A stretch of 64,000 nucleotides of DNA from Epiperipatus broadwayi (Eukaryota > Onychophora > Udeonychophora > Euonychophora > Peripatidae). Below, one piece after another: positions 34,789-48,698 of this stretch. Position 1 is the first letter of the stretch. Each line of letters begins with the position of its first letter. The DNA is taken from NCBI GenBank assembly GCA_028023455.1, contig JAQFVV010006197.1:20707254-20771253 (forward strand). Reading direction: 5' to 3'. A program made the translations under genes and the position numbers. The notes under the pieces were generated by a model. It was not told where the DNA came from. It saw nothing but the letters and a program-made list of their open reading frames with translations, and made no database searches.

Positions 34789-34796
34789 ACCTCAAC

Positions 34797-34974
34797 TTTA
34801 GTCAGCAAAGTCCAATACACAGCCTGTAACTTCAGATAATATGGAGACAACTAATAATAATAATGTAGGTATTTTACCCGGGCACCAAATTGCAACTGTA
34901 GCATCAAATATAGTATCCACCCAAGATCATCATCGCTTAATAAATGGCAAGTCTGTGGAGGAAGCAAGTTATTA
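34797..34974 (+). CDS. Coding-like segment, possible terminal exon
   Basis: After a plausible 3' splice site (CTCAACTTTAG at 34796) an open frame of 57 codons starts SAKSNTQPVTSDNMETT, continues through a short Asn run and GILPGHQIATVASNI, and ends HHRLINGKSVEEASY, stop. Composition is more protein-like than the surrounding A+T-rich DNA. No family recognised. It could be a terminal exon, a transposon fragment or chance. Confidence 0.25.
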
Positions 34975-37900
34975 AAAATTTTCCAAAAAAAAAAATAATT
35001 TTAATAATATTTTAATTTATAAATAATACATTGAGTTCTAAGATTGAACTCAGTAATTACTACACAAATAAATTCTGGATACATTATTTAAAAATATAAT
35101 CAAATTTCTTCCACAAACTCACATAGCTATATGATCTCCAGTAGTAACTACAATAATGTTCTCATTTATGTTTCATGTATAATGAATGGAAATGGATCAG
35201 TAATCCATGCAGAGAACTCATACAATTATACTAATAAAAATATTAAAATCCTACAACTTAATTAAGCAAAGTAGAAAATTTTAACCCCCCTCTCCATTAC
35301 AAAAAAATTAATTTTCTCTTCATTCTCCGCATCGATCACCCTCCACAGTTACAATTATTTTAATCTTAAATATTAGTGTTTAGGTATCCCATCCCATTTT
35401 CCAAATTATGTCTCTTTAATGCCTTATTGCCTGCACATACAGAAGTGGAACATACCAGTTCTTAACTCAACCATTCCGTATTTTCGAACACTCTAATAAT
35501 GGTAATTTTAATCTTTAAACTCTTAAAATCATGAATGCTTTTGTTCTCAAAGTCATCATCTGTGGTGAAGTGCAACACTCAATTATTTTTCAAATCATTG
35601 CCGACTTTTGGACACTATTCCAGCAAATACACATTGAATAGACATATGCTTATTTAAAGTTAATGTCTACTTTCACTAACGCTAATAATAGGACTTGTAA
35701 TAATAAATATAATATTTTAAATACTTAATTAATACAACAATTATAATAAATTTTAAATATATTTTGATCAACTAGGAACACATCCAAATATCAAGAGTGA
35801 AGAAAGAATTTTATGTCCACTCATAATATTAATCGGACTGCAATGAATTGAACAGCTAACTATTAATTTTATATTGAAACCATTCTCTTATCTGTTTGCC
35901 AAATATTTATTAAAATTTTAAACATATAGGCCATTAACTAAAATCTTCGAATCTTAACAAGTAAAAATGTATTATTTTACTTTAGCAGAAAAAAAATTAA
36001 TAAAGATATTTATGGCCAATCTGTACTAGAAATATGAGTAGATTAATTCTTTCATGTTATACTTCGAGTATTAATGATTACTATAAATTTATAAGTATTA
36101 TAATTTTATCAATATTATGAAATTCTAATATTGTGACATTTAATATTGTGTAACTCTGGATACCCAAAACATTAAGACACCAGACACAAGTTTAAATTTT
36201 TTAAAAACTAAATATTTATTAACAACTACATAAAAGAAAAAAAAAACTACAATTCAAGGCAATATTGTAGTAATCCCAAATTAAAAAAAGTATGAGATAC
36301 AATTAAAACTATTCACAATGGGGATCTGCACTGGCTACAATTACAAACGCATATAAACTTAGTAAAACGAACACACAATTTGCCCCAGTAATAATCTTTA
36401 TTACAAATAGTTTTGGGACCAATCACTATTGTACAATATAGTAATTCATATTTCTTTTGACCCATAATTCATCGTTTAATATTTATTTGGTTATATCTGA
36501 AGGGTGCTTCAGTAACATTATGTAAAATACCATTATTGCTAACCGTATTAATTAGCTTAAAGTCCATAAAAATGTAATGTAATATTTATTCAGTTTATTA
36601 AGATATTTATATTTTTAAGATACTAAAGTTATGTTATTCAAAAAACTCATAATAAATGCAATAAAATTGCTTTAATTTCGACTTTTTAAATTCATAGCAT
36701 TTCGCGAACTATTATTCCCATAACTTAGTATTCAAATTCCAGCTAATAATGATGTAATATGTTTTAATACTTATATCAATGTACACTTATGCATATCTAT
36801 TGCTGTATCCCAACATGAGTTTACTATTCCTTTCTTATGAGTCCAGCAATGACTTGCTTCTGCATGAACCTGGTATGATGCATACTACTTGCCTGGATTT
36901 AAATTTGTCAACATAATTTAGAATAAAGGTTGGTTCTCATACAAGCTAGAGCAAAACTTAGCTACTCAGTACATCTATTTATGAATATAATATAATATTG
37001 TGTTTCTAAACAAGTAACTACTTTTTATTAGTATGCAATGACCTAACAAGTAATAAACACAAAATTATCATACACTCCTGGGTAATAATAAAAATGTTGC
37101 TTTCAAAAGAGAAAATAAGTTAATAATAATAACTTCTTGGTGCTAGCATAAGCCTAAGAATTTGCCTTCTTCCTGAGGCTAAAAGTATGTGAGGAACTCG
37201 TCTCTGCACATATATAAAAAGCATGCTAAGAACACCTCAAACTACAACCATAATTATTTTTCTTACAAAGCCATAAAACAATATTGGAGCTGGGATCAAG
37301 TCCTCAATCTCCTACAAATACTTTCAGATAAAATTATTTATTCGTGAGAGAGCTATGATCCATCTCAACCCTTTGAGGTGGTAAAACTACACTCACCTCA
37401 ACAAACAGAGGTCATTTGCACTCTCACATAGTGTAAAAAAGGGTATCATATTATTGATGCATGAACCGATTAGTCTAATACATTAGTCTAATATGACTAA
37501 GAATAAATTTTACTTAAAGATAATTCTATAAGCTAAAAAATAGGTATCACCTCATTTTAAATACACATTTTAAATAACTCACTTCCTTTGAGCATAACAA
37601 TTAAATATGAAATATGAAAAATTAATTACATGTGAAAATATTAATTTAAATTATTATCATAACCATATCTTGTAAACCCTTCCACACATCATATTCTCCT
37701 AGAATTTGTAATACAGAAAAATATACGGGCTCAAGCAATACTATAGTAAGCCAAATTATTTGTAAACCTTAAGTTAGATTGAATAAGGGTCAAAACTTTT
37801 TTTTTTTTAACTTTTAACTCTTAACTGACATATTAACAAATACAATATAATGCAATAATAAATATAATAATAATAAAAATTTTAAGTATTGTCTCTTTCT

Positions 37901-38592
37901 TGGTACACTGGGGATGCTGGCAATTATCCTCCCACAAAGTGTAAATTATCTGAAGGAAAGACATATATCATTTTTGAATGGAGAAAATAAAATAAAATGC
38001 ATGCATGGCCATGGTAGAATGTTGCTGAAGCTGTACAAATATTAATATTTATTTGGTGCAACAACGAAGTTAAAACACATTTAATCTTATACTTACTTTA
38101 AGGTCTGGATTTCCACAATATTATTTACAATGTAGCACAAGAATTCACATATTTATTATATCACTTCTTTCTTAAAGAATTTTCCGATACGAATATATTT
38201 TCATTATTTAAGCAATACGTTATCCTTTAGGTTTGATTTCCATTACTTCAAGATTACATTTATCCTAGACACTTGTAATAATATTTTAAATTCAGTTATA
38301 TAAGATTCATACACAATTTATTCCTTTGAAAATCTTTCATAAGACCAGATGCTCATTATATTTATGTTAGTAATACTTCAAAGAAATTTTTATTTAGACT
38401 TCTTTGCTCATCGCATTTATTAAAAATTGTTTTGACTTGAATTTTCAAGCATTATTTTATAACTATTCTCTCACATGAACTCAAAGTTTACTTGAAGAAT
38501 CATAATCTCAGTAAGTATAAATTATTCTTTTAATCATATTACATCTTTAGTCAACCATGAAGTAAAGATAAGATTGGCATTTATTCCAGCAT
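34975..38592. other. Intergenic, nothing recognised
   Basis: A+T-rich; 37130-37440 is slightly less so. A GACACCAGACACAAG motif followed by ATTTATTAA lies at 36177. No supported gene. Confidence 0.4.
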
Positions 38593-38608
38593 TAAAATTA
38601 AATATTTG

Positions 38609-38710
38609 TCAAGCATTGTTGGTCGAGAGCTCAGCGACAGCCGCTTTACAAACAGTTGTCGCGGGCTAGCGGGTTTGCTTCCCGGCTGATGCTATGACAC
38701 AAGAGAAAAA
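38609..38710 (+). mobile_element. Short tRNA-derived SINE with poly-A and 15-bp target duplication
   Basis: G+C-rich tRNA-like body: GGTCGAGAGCTCAGCGACAG (A-box region, about 38621-38640) and GCGGGTTTGCTTCCCGGCTG (B-box/T-arm, about 38669-38688), ending in AAGAG and a poly-A run. Perfect direct repeats AAAATTAAATATTTG flank it (38594-38608 and 38711-38725). Target duplication plus poly-A indicates LINE-mediated retroposition. About 100 bp, so a tRNA head with almost no body. Unrelated to the ribozyme units. Confidence 0.8.
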
Positions 38711-38725
38711 AAAATTAAATATTTG

Positions 38726-41261
38726 AAGTAGTATAAAATATTAAGAAAGTTTGTAATAAAATTAAATATTCAAATATTAAAAATGACTTATTCCAAATAA
38801 GATTAAAATTAAGAAAATTTGTAGTACTATCCAAATTTACTTATTAAATTATTCAACAAAAGATAAGTGACAATAAAAGTCTGTATCCGAGATATTCTCA
38901 GATATGTAGATCGAAGCTTCCGAATTGGACGCGTTGACATTAGCATGATGTATTGATTTCTTGTAGGTTGGTAAAATTTTGGCACCAATTGACTTAATAG
39001 AGGAGATAAGTGTGCCTATGAACCTTCTAGTGCTTTATTAGTAAGATATACAATATACACTTTTAAATAAAATAACTTTAGTCAGACGATAGATTGAAAC
39101 AGAATTTGTTGCATGATCACTGGACACCAGATTTTTAGAGAAAATCTCTAGCCCAAATATGAGCTTATTTTTATGAAATTTATCCATCAATCACTCTTCT
39201 CATCTAACTGTTTACACTTTGACCCCTAATATTAATCTTTAATTGGTTTATTCAATTTTTGTCTGGACATTACTTATTCACAAACGTCCCTTCCCATGTG
39301 TGTTTGAAAGATTTTTCCTGCCTTGATCAACAAAAAAATGTAAAAAAAAAAAATGGTGAAAAATTTTATAAAAAATTATTTCAATAAAAATGAATTGACT
39401 AAATTTTGATTAAAGATTTCTGAGTGAAAATAAGAATGAATTTATTTAATATTCACATAAAATAATACCCCTCTCAAGACACTATCGAATTGTACACTGT
39501 ATGCTGTATAAGACCTTCAGATTTTCTGTATAATTAAAATTATATACATCACACACATGCATGCACCCACATAGAATTATTAATTACTTTAATAATTTAT
39601 TTTGTTACTTTAATGAACATTAGATTGATTTTATAATCTTTTGAAATTTAAAGAGTTATCTTTCCATATAACTAAATATTAATCAATCGCTAGAATTAAC
39701 AAGTTAAAATTTTATTCATAATATCAACTTTCATTTTTAAAATATTGTTGATTCAATTTTATTTTTATTAAGTTCTTAATTAACTGTTTTATAACATACG
39801 CAAGACGATCACCCCCATTTCTTCTTTATACTTATACATTGTAATTTTGAGAAAGTATAATATACTTTTATTTATATGTTAAAGATTCTGGATTTATGTT
39901 TTTATTCTAAAACAAAATACCAACTTTAATTTAACTTAACATTTTGATAAAAAAAAATTTCTTCTTAGATTATGTAAAAACTAAGGTTACACTGAATTTA
40001 CCCCGCGTTAGTTTCTCCATGACAGAAACTAATGTAATGGTCAAGTTTGTCACGTAACAGAATCCAGAGTCCAGGCAAAGAGACTGAAGCTGACCAGATT
40101 AGGATTGTGACATCCTGAACCCGACCACATATCAACTCGTATGCCAGTACTCCAAAACTCAAGACCCTATGATCAACCACCTTGAAGTTATATGTAGTAT
40201 ACCATTTTATTTACGGCTGACATAGGTCAGGGAGAAGCAATAAGACTCAAGGTTAAAATTGCTTTTATTAATTAAATCTAATGTCTAATTAACTAATGGA
40301 GATTTTATTAATGCATAGGTTTCACATATATATCTTATCAATAATTAGAATTGGATTGAATAATGAGATTGAGAATAAACTAGATTAATTTAAATGTACA
40401 TTTATTTAGTTCCATAAATCAAAATTTAAATAACAAAATATATAAAAAATTTATTAGCACATGAAAATGCATGCAGGCATTTAATGGCTAAAGTGTGTTC
40501 ATGTATTCTCTTTGTACACATTAATTATAAAGTTATTGGTACAAATAACAATTACACTTTAAGTAATATGAGTTTAACAGGTTTTCATCTTATAGATTAA
40601 TTATAGCAGAATATAGATAAATAATCACTGCATCATGTCTATAGAGAAATATGACAACTCCTCTTTAACTTACGGCTGTGTATAAGTAATTCAACTAAAC
40701 TTTGATTAATACTTACAGTGCACAGTATTTACAGATCTTTAGATCTATTCAGTGAGTCTTGATTCAGCTCCAATAACTTAGATTGAACATGGCTTTCAAG
40801 AGGATCTCAGACAATTTCTGAATGTGATATAATAAGGTGATAGAGTTGGCTGCTCTGGATGTACCAATGTACTATGTCACAGGCAAATAACAATAATAAA
40901 CATCACTCTATGAATGAATTGGTACATCAATAATTTTTGTGACCAACTCCGGTACCCTGAGACTGATCATTATCTGCATGAAGAAAGAACATTTAGTTCC
41001 GAAGTGGCAGGGGACTTATATGCTAACCTGGCCTTAAACTCAGATTTCGCTACTGCTCTACCCTATGAAAGAAAGATGTGCTGGCTTAACCGTGGTTTCA
41101 TCTTAATACAAAATATGTATATAGCATCAAAACAAGAAAATACTTAATTAAAGAAATAAATCACATCTGTCAAACAAAGTAGTGTTATAAATTTAATATT
41201 ATAAATATGAGAACGATAGTTTACTAGCTTTATAAATAGAAACCAACTCTTATATAGCATG

Positions 41262-41295
<34 letters not shown>

Positions 41296-42360
41296 GGGAA
41301 TAGTTATATATTCTTTACTTTATCCAGTTCAATCTACTTGGTTATTTATCAATTAATTAATATCTTAAGGAAGGAAAGTATATTTGGAGGGATTTTATAA
41401 ATAAGTTAATTAGCAAATATACATATAAATATCCTCAAGGCTAGTTTAATTTTTAGTACAAAATAAATTTAAGTTTAGGAACTTTTGATTGAAATAGCCA
41501 CATTATGAAAGTAAATTAATCAATAATTACTAAAAATAATAATGAGCGCAAAGCGATTTGTTATTATTTATATGAGGGTTTTGAAACAGCGTGCAGAAAA
41601 ATAATGCTACAAAATATTTATGTGAAGATATTTAAAGTATTATCTTCTTAAAATATTGAAATTAAGTGCTCACTGTTTTAAAGCATCAGCCTATAATACA
41701 GCATACATTTTAAACTAAACAATCAGGAAAGAAATTTACACATCACAGTGATATAATTTTAAATTAGGAAAATATTAATTCATTTTCATAATGAAATAAA
41801 TTTCAAAAGCAAGCAGGTGATTTAAAAATTTTGATAGTATGAAATTAAAGAGAATTTAAGAAATTCTTTAGCATTTAGAAAAATTTATATTCAGTTACAT
41901 TTAGTGATAGTTAATTAAGTTGAATTCAGGATTTTATTAAGAATTTAAATAGGTTATATAGAATTAACACAGAATTTGATATAGAATTGACATAGAATTT
42001 ACACAGAGCTCTGCGGTTTTGAAAATAATTTACCAGTCATAATACAGTTAGAATGCAGGTGCTTGAGCTAGAGGTTGGTGAGCTTTCTGGGTGGTTTGTG
42101 GCATTATATTTTTGTGGTTAGGCTATGGATCTTCTAGTGGCATTCTAGTTGTTGTGGTGTTGTATAGAAGCACAACCCATCATTCCCATCAGGGATCAAC
42201 AGCAAGACTGCCTTTCTAACTGGACATTTCAAAGTTCAAACTGGCGTAGATTCTGGTGGCAAATGCTATTCAAAATGGAGTCTGTTCTTTTGAAGCTCAA
42301 AATATGGCCTATTTATATGTTCACCTTATAAGCTTTAACACCTTTTAAGAATTTCCTTTG
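38726..42360. other. Intergenic, nothing recognised
   Basis: Two moderately G+C-richer patches (39960-40240 and 40900-41110) carry 60-77-codon frames with no recognised motif; they may be eroded LTR material, the first ending in a TTAAAATTGCTTTTATTAA-like run. An (AT)n tract is at 41262-41292. A GGACACCAGATTTTTAG motif is at 39121. Confidence 0.35.
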
Positions 42361-42361
42361 T

Positions 42362-42545
42362 CTCAGGACTATAAATTTTAATTAATATTACAAATCATAT
42401 AATTTGATTTAAATCTACTGATAAGTTTTTGAGGTGTTATAACTTTTCCTTAATTCTAAAATTTAATTAAATTTTACAAAATCATACAATTTTGATTTAA
42501 AATCTATTGATAAATTTCTAAGGTGATATAATTTTTCCTTTGGCT
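42362..42545. repeat. Two-copy tandem repeat of about 95 bp
   Basis: AATTTTAATTAATATTAC... ATAACTTTTCCTT and AATTTAATTAAATTTTAC... ATAATTTTTCCTT are diverged copies. Confidence 0.65.
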
Positions 42546-43511
42546 TTTCAATAGTACCAGTCCCTGACTTTATTGTAAAGCCATTTTGCTGTAAACAATT
42601 TTAATTAGTAAGATTTTAAAATAGCTTAACTTTTTATCTAATGCAATTTCAATTAGCCAGATTTGAAAATAACTTGTAATTTGACCTAATGCAGGTGTGG
42701 CCATTAATTATCTTCTTGTTTACAACAAAATAAAATCTGTTATTAACCAAAACATATTTTTAAATACCTTTTAATATATTTTAAATCAAAATAATAGATT
42801 TAACATATTTTAATCATACCACCCCTATATACATTATAATATAGGTTTATCAATCCTATCTAATTATAGAATTCATTCATATGTAAATATATAATTCTGT
42901 TTATACAGACATGATAACAAATTTTAGCTTAATTTTAGATATCATTTAAATGTTTAAATGAGGTCCAAACCTAGCACAGATAATTGGGGATATTAGGTTG
43001 ATGATGATATGGTAAGGGATTGAAAGGTTACCATTTAATATTTATGAACTTACAAAAAAACAGTTAAAAATGACTTTGCTTATATTTAGTTAATGACTAC
43101 AATCATGAACCTTGGACTAATTTATTAGTTAGTTAAATGACCTAATCACATGTACACATAAAATGGATTTACTTGATGCATCACACTACGCTAAAGAAAT
43201 TTATGTACCAAATTAAAACACTGTTAACAAAATGCTCTGCAGTTATAAATGCACAATAAAATTAGTAGCAATTAGCAATATATATAATTAAATCATGAGT
43301 TATTCAATATTTACAGAATATAAGCTCTTATATCCGATTGAGTATCCATTGTGGTTAAAATGGGGTAGAGATGTTAGTTTTTTTTAAAAAAAATAAAATA
43401 TATAATGTTCTGGGGAGAGGCAGATCCTTTATCAAAACTATTATAGGCTTTGATTAGAATCTGGAGGTTGTTTAATTATTAGCTCTTTCCTGCTGGGGTT
43501 AAAGTAACACC

Positions 43512-43811
43512 TCAATAGGTTGTCCTCATTCTCATTGAACAACCATCCAAAATTCTCATACTCTTCTGTCCATCTATCAGTGGTTGCCCTAGATGCATTT
43601 TTAAACTTTGGAAAAATTCACTCCCTTCATAGGGAATTTTATTATTTAATTCCCAAACACATTCCTCCACCTTCGAATCTTTCTTCAACTTTAAATTCCA
43701 ATGACCTGGATCTGGAGGAATATTGAAGCAGATCTGATGCTCAGATCCTTGCTTCAAAGCCCACATCCAATCTTCTACCATCTCACTATATTCAAACCCA
43801 CCTTCATGCAT
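43512..43811 (-). CDS. Unrecognised coding-like ORF, 99 aa
   Basis: Open frame with protein-like composition: MVEDWMWALKQGSEHQICF, NIPPDPGHWNLKLKKDSK, VEECVWELNNKIPYEGSEFF, then SLKMHLGQPLIDGQKSM. Past the stop the same frame continues GVTLTPAGKS before further stops, so it may be an eroded retroelement or gene fragment. The PPDPG string also occurs near the C-termini of the two LTR-element proteins (48930-50018, 58580-59446), but here it is internal; this may be chance. Starts at a Met in the sequence MHEGGFEYSEM. A 68-codon frame overlaps it on the other strand. Confidence 0.3.
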   Translation of the reverse strand: MHEGGFEYSEMVEDWMWALKQGSEHQICFNIPPDPGHWNLKLKKDSKVEECVWELNNKIPYEGSEFFQSLKMHLGQPLIDGQKSMRILDGCSMRMRTTY

Positions 43812-46135
43812 GTATATACATATCTAATAATACATATATTTCTTTTGCTTAGTATTTTAACATAAATCATGTAAACACTTATGTATCTTAATCTAAAAAT
43901 ATTTTTATTTAATAATATTCTCATGTGTATATGGGTGTAAGTAATAAATCTATATGTATTTCAGTGTAGGAGATTGCAAATAAACTAGTAAAGGTATGTT
44001 ATATATAAAGTATCATATATGAAACTTATTATTTTTCATATGTAATTTTATAGCCAGAAATGATGCAATCTTGTTAAAAAGTCTCTCAAAAACAATTACC
44101 CAGAAGATTCCCTTAGATAAAAGTAAAAGATTTTGTAATAAAAAAATAAACCCATGAGTGGAAATTTTGTCCATGCTAGCTTCTTTTAAAATCATAAGAA
44201 TTATTTTAAAACAATCATTCAAGAAACTGATAACAAAATTGCATTGTTTCAAAAGTCTTACCAGATAAGAAAATATCCAGTTAAATTATTCCAGATGTAC
44301 AGTAAGTGCTTAAACTGCCTCAGGTCCAGCAGTAGTTGCTAAGTTACATCATCAAAATAAAAGTATAAATACTGCTGGATTTGAATCCAAAAGGAAGAGG
44401 AGACCACAAAATTGGGATGTTGCTATACATAATCCAAGTCTGTTTTAATTTCCACCCAATGTGCAGTGAGTAGGAGAAATTTCACCTTTTCCCTCCATTC
44501 TGATATGCTTTTCCCATAAGCGAAGCTCTGTATCCCGTACTGATGAACTTTATATATTTTTCCAGTAAAAGTGAAATGCTAACTACCATATAATAATGTT
44601 ACCTTAGATCTAGTGAACCAATACCAATGAACTGACTCGTATTAAAATCACTCTTCCAGATAGCAAGGTAAAAAGAACTTTGGCCACCCGTAATTCTCAA
44701 ATCCTGTCTTCTCTGTAATATTTATTATATTTTCCAACTATATATGTATAATGTCTTCGAAGTATGTAATTCTTATAACTCTATATAACTAATCACTATT
44801 AAGCCTCTTATAAAATGTTTTCTTTTATTTCCGAGTGGCAAATATTTCTCATTTAGATTTATGTATTTATATTTTAAAAAGAAATGTCAATAATACTAAA
44901 ATCGCCAGCATATAATTTATTTTCATTTTCTCCACCCATCATTTATTGGGTAATTAACTTATAACTTAATCAAAACAAGTCTTATTTGACTTGCCCAGGT
45001 GCTAGCGATTTTAGATAAACAAACTAATTATTTTTTATGTTTGCTGTAGAAAAACAGATTGACATCTGTTTCATAAATATTTTCCATTCTAAATAATGTG
45101 CTATCTCTTATTATTAATTTATATTATATATGTAAAACCCATCATAGCTATTATCACCACCCATTTATTTTGTATTAATTTATATATTTTCATAAGGGCA
45201 TTTATTAACTGAGATTGAGATTTATTAAATGTGTGGGAAGTTATAAATAATCTTAAGTAACATAATGTAGAAGGGGGGATCTTCAGATCTTAGCTTTATA
45301 TTTAATTAAAATTATCCATGTTTATTTAATGAAGAAGCCATACCATTATACCAGGTATTTCACAATTTATGATCAGTAAATAAGTTTAGATAATCTTTAA
45401 AGTTATAGTTATGTTGTATTATTAAGCGTTTCATGCATATAGGCCACTTCATTTTATATATATTCGTGCTTCTTTCTCTCATGGGGATATTCGCTAAGTC
45501 GAGCCCCATCATTGTTTTTCAATGTCCTTGAACCAGGCTGTAAAACCACCCTGGGAACATATTTGGTCATATGTGCATGCTTTATATGGGAATCGCTCTA
45601 AAAAAATCCAGCCCAATAAAAACATTGCCGACTGCCCTTCATCTCAACACTGATCCTACTTATGTTTGCAGAGGAAATCAGTAAATTTCGTTAATCAAAT
45701 TCATGAATCATACTCCAGGATCCATAATTGGACCACCCCAATCTGCCTCCATGCATGCACCGCCTTTCAGTGTATTATTAGTCACCCAGAAATAGCCATA
45801 AGTCGTAATGCGATGATTTCTCTAAACAGACATATTTCCATTAGTTTACTATGTGTATCAATGTGATAAATTTATTCTTAGTTATGTATTCATTATCCGT
45901 CCCTCACTTAATCATTTACAACTCAAATTAATAATAATATTAAATAAAACAAAATGTAATATTTGCTTGTAAAATTATTATTTTTTAAATCAAGTAAATG
46001 CTCTTTTCATTTCTCTGGGGATGTAATAGTAGTTTAGTAATACATTTCCAATAGTGCTAGTTCCTTAAGTCACATACATATATTATTGGCATAGCTGCAA
46101 ATATCAAGTTATTGTAAAATATGAATTATATATAT
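43812..46135. other. Intergenic, nothing recognised
   Basis: 45440-45850 is G+C-richer and may be an eroded LTR or gene remnant, but no motif is clear. Confidence 0.35.
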
Positions 46136-48698
46136 TGTACCGGTATAAATCCACCACGCTTACTCATACACAGTACCCGAGTTCAAACCCAGCCCACGTT
46201 TAAGAATAAATTCCCAAAACGCCAACTGAATTCAAACCCAAACCCCGGCATGACCAACCGATGATGACTTTACACCAGCACAGGGTTATCCCTTTTCTAG
46301 CTCAGCTTAGAACATGGACTAAATTCTTACAGTTAATGATATATAGGTTTATTAGACTCTAGATACTGGGACGGTCATTCATGTAACGTATATATTTAAG
46401 TTGCCAATACAGACAGTAAGTGGCTAAATAGACTTAGAGAGTAATAAAGTGGAGGACACCAAAATTTAATTAAGTAAATTGTTTAATAAGCCAAATATAA
46501 AGCATATAAATATAGTGTTAAATAAGACAAATAGAAAGCACATGAATATAATGTTATATAATAGAAATATACAGCATATAAATATAGTGTTATACAGTAC
46601 GGTAAGACTTCATAAATCCTCTTGTATTTGGCTACTAGTCTTTAGTGAACGTTTTATTTAATAAACAAACTTATGCCAATAGCTGGGTAGTTAAATGATT
46701 GACGGGTGGTTAAGAGAATCAGAGTATTTGAGCACTGGAAAAATATTTATCTAAAGATTTTTATTAACTTATTTTATTAGAATAGGCTCGAGCCGGAACG
46801 TAGACGAACAGTGGAGGTGGTTTTATATAAATACGACATAAGAGATAGATGTGCTGGTGGTTTTATATAAATACGACATGGAAGATAGATGAACTGGTGG
46901 TTGCCTGGATTCAAGAGCCCTACAGTAATCAATTGCGGTGCATTAACGGAATACCGGGCGGCTTGTACTTTGACAAGGCTTAATGCCCCCAAGTAGTTCC
47001 GGGACACGACAACCAGCCGGGGTCATTTCGAACCCCGGTGATCCAAGAGATTACCGGGAAAGAAAAACTGCTTTCATTCCCCAATGGTAGAATGGCGAGA
47101 CGCTAACTTCAGCGAAGGGAAGGCATTGCCACAGACGTGAAGGACGAATACTTGAAGCGGATTTTTTAAAAGAAATTATATAAAACCTGGAAACTATTTG
47201 TCTGTTTCTACGCCACAGGCTGAGATCCTTACCCCAATAAAAACATAGCGAACTTAAACTGACGGTGAAAAACAATAATTAGTTAATTTTACTCTGAAAC
47301 TCTAACCCTTCGGGTTGACAGGCGGTAGCGATAGTATCAAATTATTCAGTGAATTATTTCTCATATTATACATAACATTAATGTAACACTTTGAAACCAT
47401 TATATATATATTTTTAAGATCGAACCTTAGATTGCAATTATAGGACAAATTAACATAGACTAATAAAGTGACTTAACATTTATCAACTCGGAATGTGAAA
47501 GAATATTTAATTCAGAAAATGAAATTACTTTTAAAATTAAATTGATCACTATTACACACTAGTTTACACAGAGTTGGAAATATTACTATTGGCAATGTTT
47601 GTTCATGAAATAAGCAACATAAGAAAATATAAATGCATTCAGTTGAAATCTTATTACTATTAATTACAATTTTATAAATGATTTCTAAAGACTAGAGCAG
47701 AGGATTAAAAAAAAAGAAAAGAAAATTTACTGACAGGTTAAATAATAGCATTATAAATGATATAAAAACTTACATATGATTTACTTGATTGATAATATTA
47801 AGCACGTAAGAAAGTTAAAGTTCGTGTAACAAAGTTCTCTTCTTTCTTCATCCAGCTTGGTTTGTGACGAACGTAGGCGCGCATTTTTGAAAGTTATTTG
47901 TAAGGCATAGTAAATTTTGAGATTGGAAGTTGGAAATTCTGAAGTATATGAAACATGATCAAACAGCGGCACGAGGATCCATATTGGCGGGCAGAGACCA
48001 GCTCCTGGCAATTAGCCCATCAACATTGCGATTCACTGGTAAACTTCTTAATAAGATATTTGAATTATTATTAACTGCTGTGTTGTCTCGAGACTACCTC
48101 TCTCAAACACGACCAAAGTTAGAATGTAAGTTTTTTTCTAAAATTTGCCACTGCTGACCTTTCCGACTTGTTTTTGTTTTAGGCTCCGCCTACTTTCTCT
48201 AGCCTCTAGCGATGCAGCTTGACCAACAATCAATTATCTGTTTTTAGCAATCTTTTAATTTAATATCCTATTTTTAAATTGACATAATAATTACATATAA
48301 AAATTCCTTACTAATTTTGAATACAACTTAATTGCTCTGAACATTTGTGCAATTAGATTTTAATTAAAAACACTGATCAAAGGAATGTGATTTTTGATCA
48401 GTATTTTTAAACGACTTTATACAATTTTAAAACTAAAATTTAAAACAAATACGCCCGCACTGAAACTTTAAATTAAATGATATAAATTCACAAACCACGC
48501 ACACACGAATATTATTTCATGGTTTGTGACATTTATATACGGAAACTTTACATATTTATTTATAAACTATAGAATATATAACTAATTTATTATTATAACT
48601 TAAAATAGACAAAATCTCACTGCGGGCGAACAGTAGTTTGAATTACCGTACATAAAAACACCTGAAACGAAGATCGGTTCTCCGATCTGTCTGTTTCA
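46136..48698 (-). mobile_element. LTR of a young LTR retrotransposon (left, 3' LTR)
   Basis: 2563 bp, nearly identical to 51168-53728: I counted roughly 15-20 differences, i.e. above 99% identity, so the insertion is recent. Ends are TGTACCGG...CTGTTTCA (TG...CA). Left flank ends ATAT and the right LTR is followed by ATAT, giving an ATAT target duplication, as known for gypsy-type elements such as 17.6 and 297. The 48663-48698 end folds into a hairpin. The internal ORF is on the minus strand, so this is the 3' LTR. Confidence 0.9.
48663..48698 (-). repeat. 36-nt hairpin at LTR end
   Basis: TGAAAC at one end pairs with GTTTCA at the other, and AGATCGG with CCGATCT around a TTCT loop. On the element's own strand it is the first 36 nt of the LTR. 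The same hairpin is in the other LTR (53693-53728). Confidence 0.85.

Noticed and set aside
40914-41147. 77-codon plus-strand frame with mixed composition
   Set aside because: No motif or splice support; it may be eroded retroelement leader, so I did not call it.
46479-48157. Frames of 60-76 codons duplicated at 51512-53187
   Set aside because: Identical because they lie in the two LTRs; no motif, inconsistent strand, not genes.
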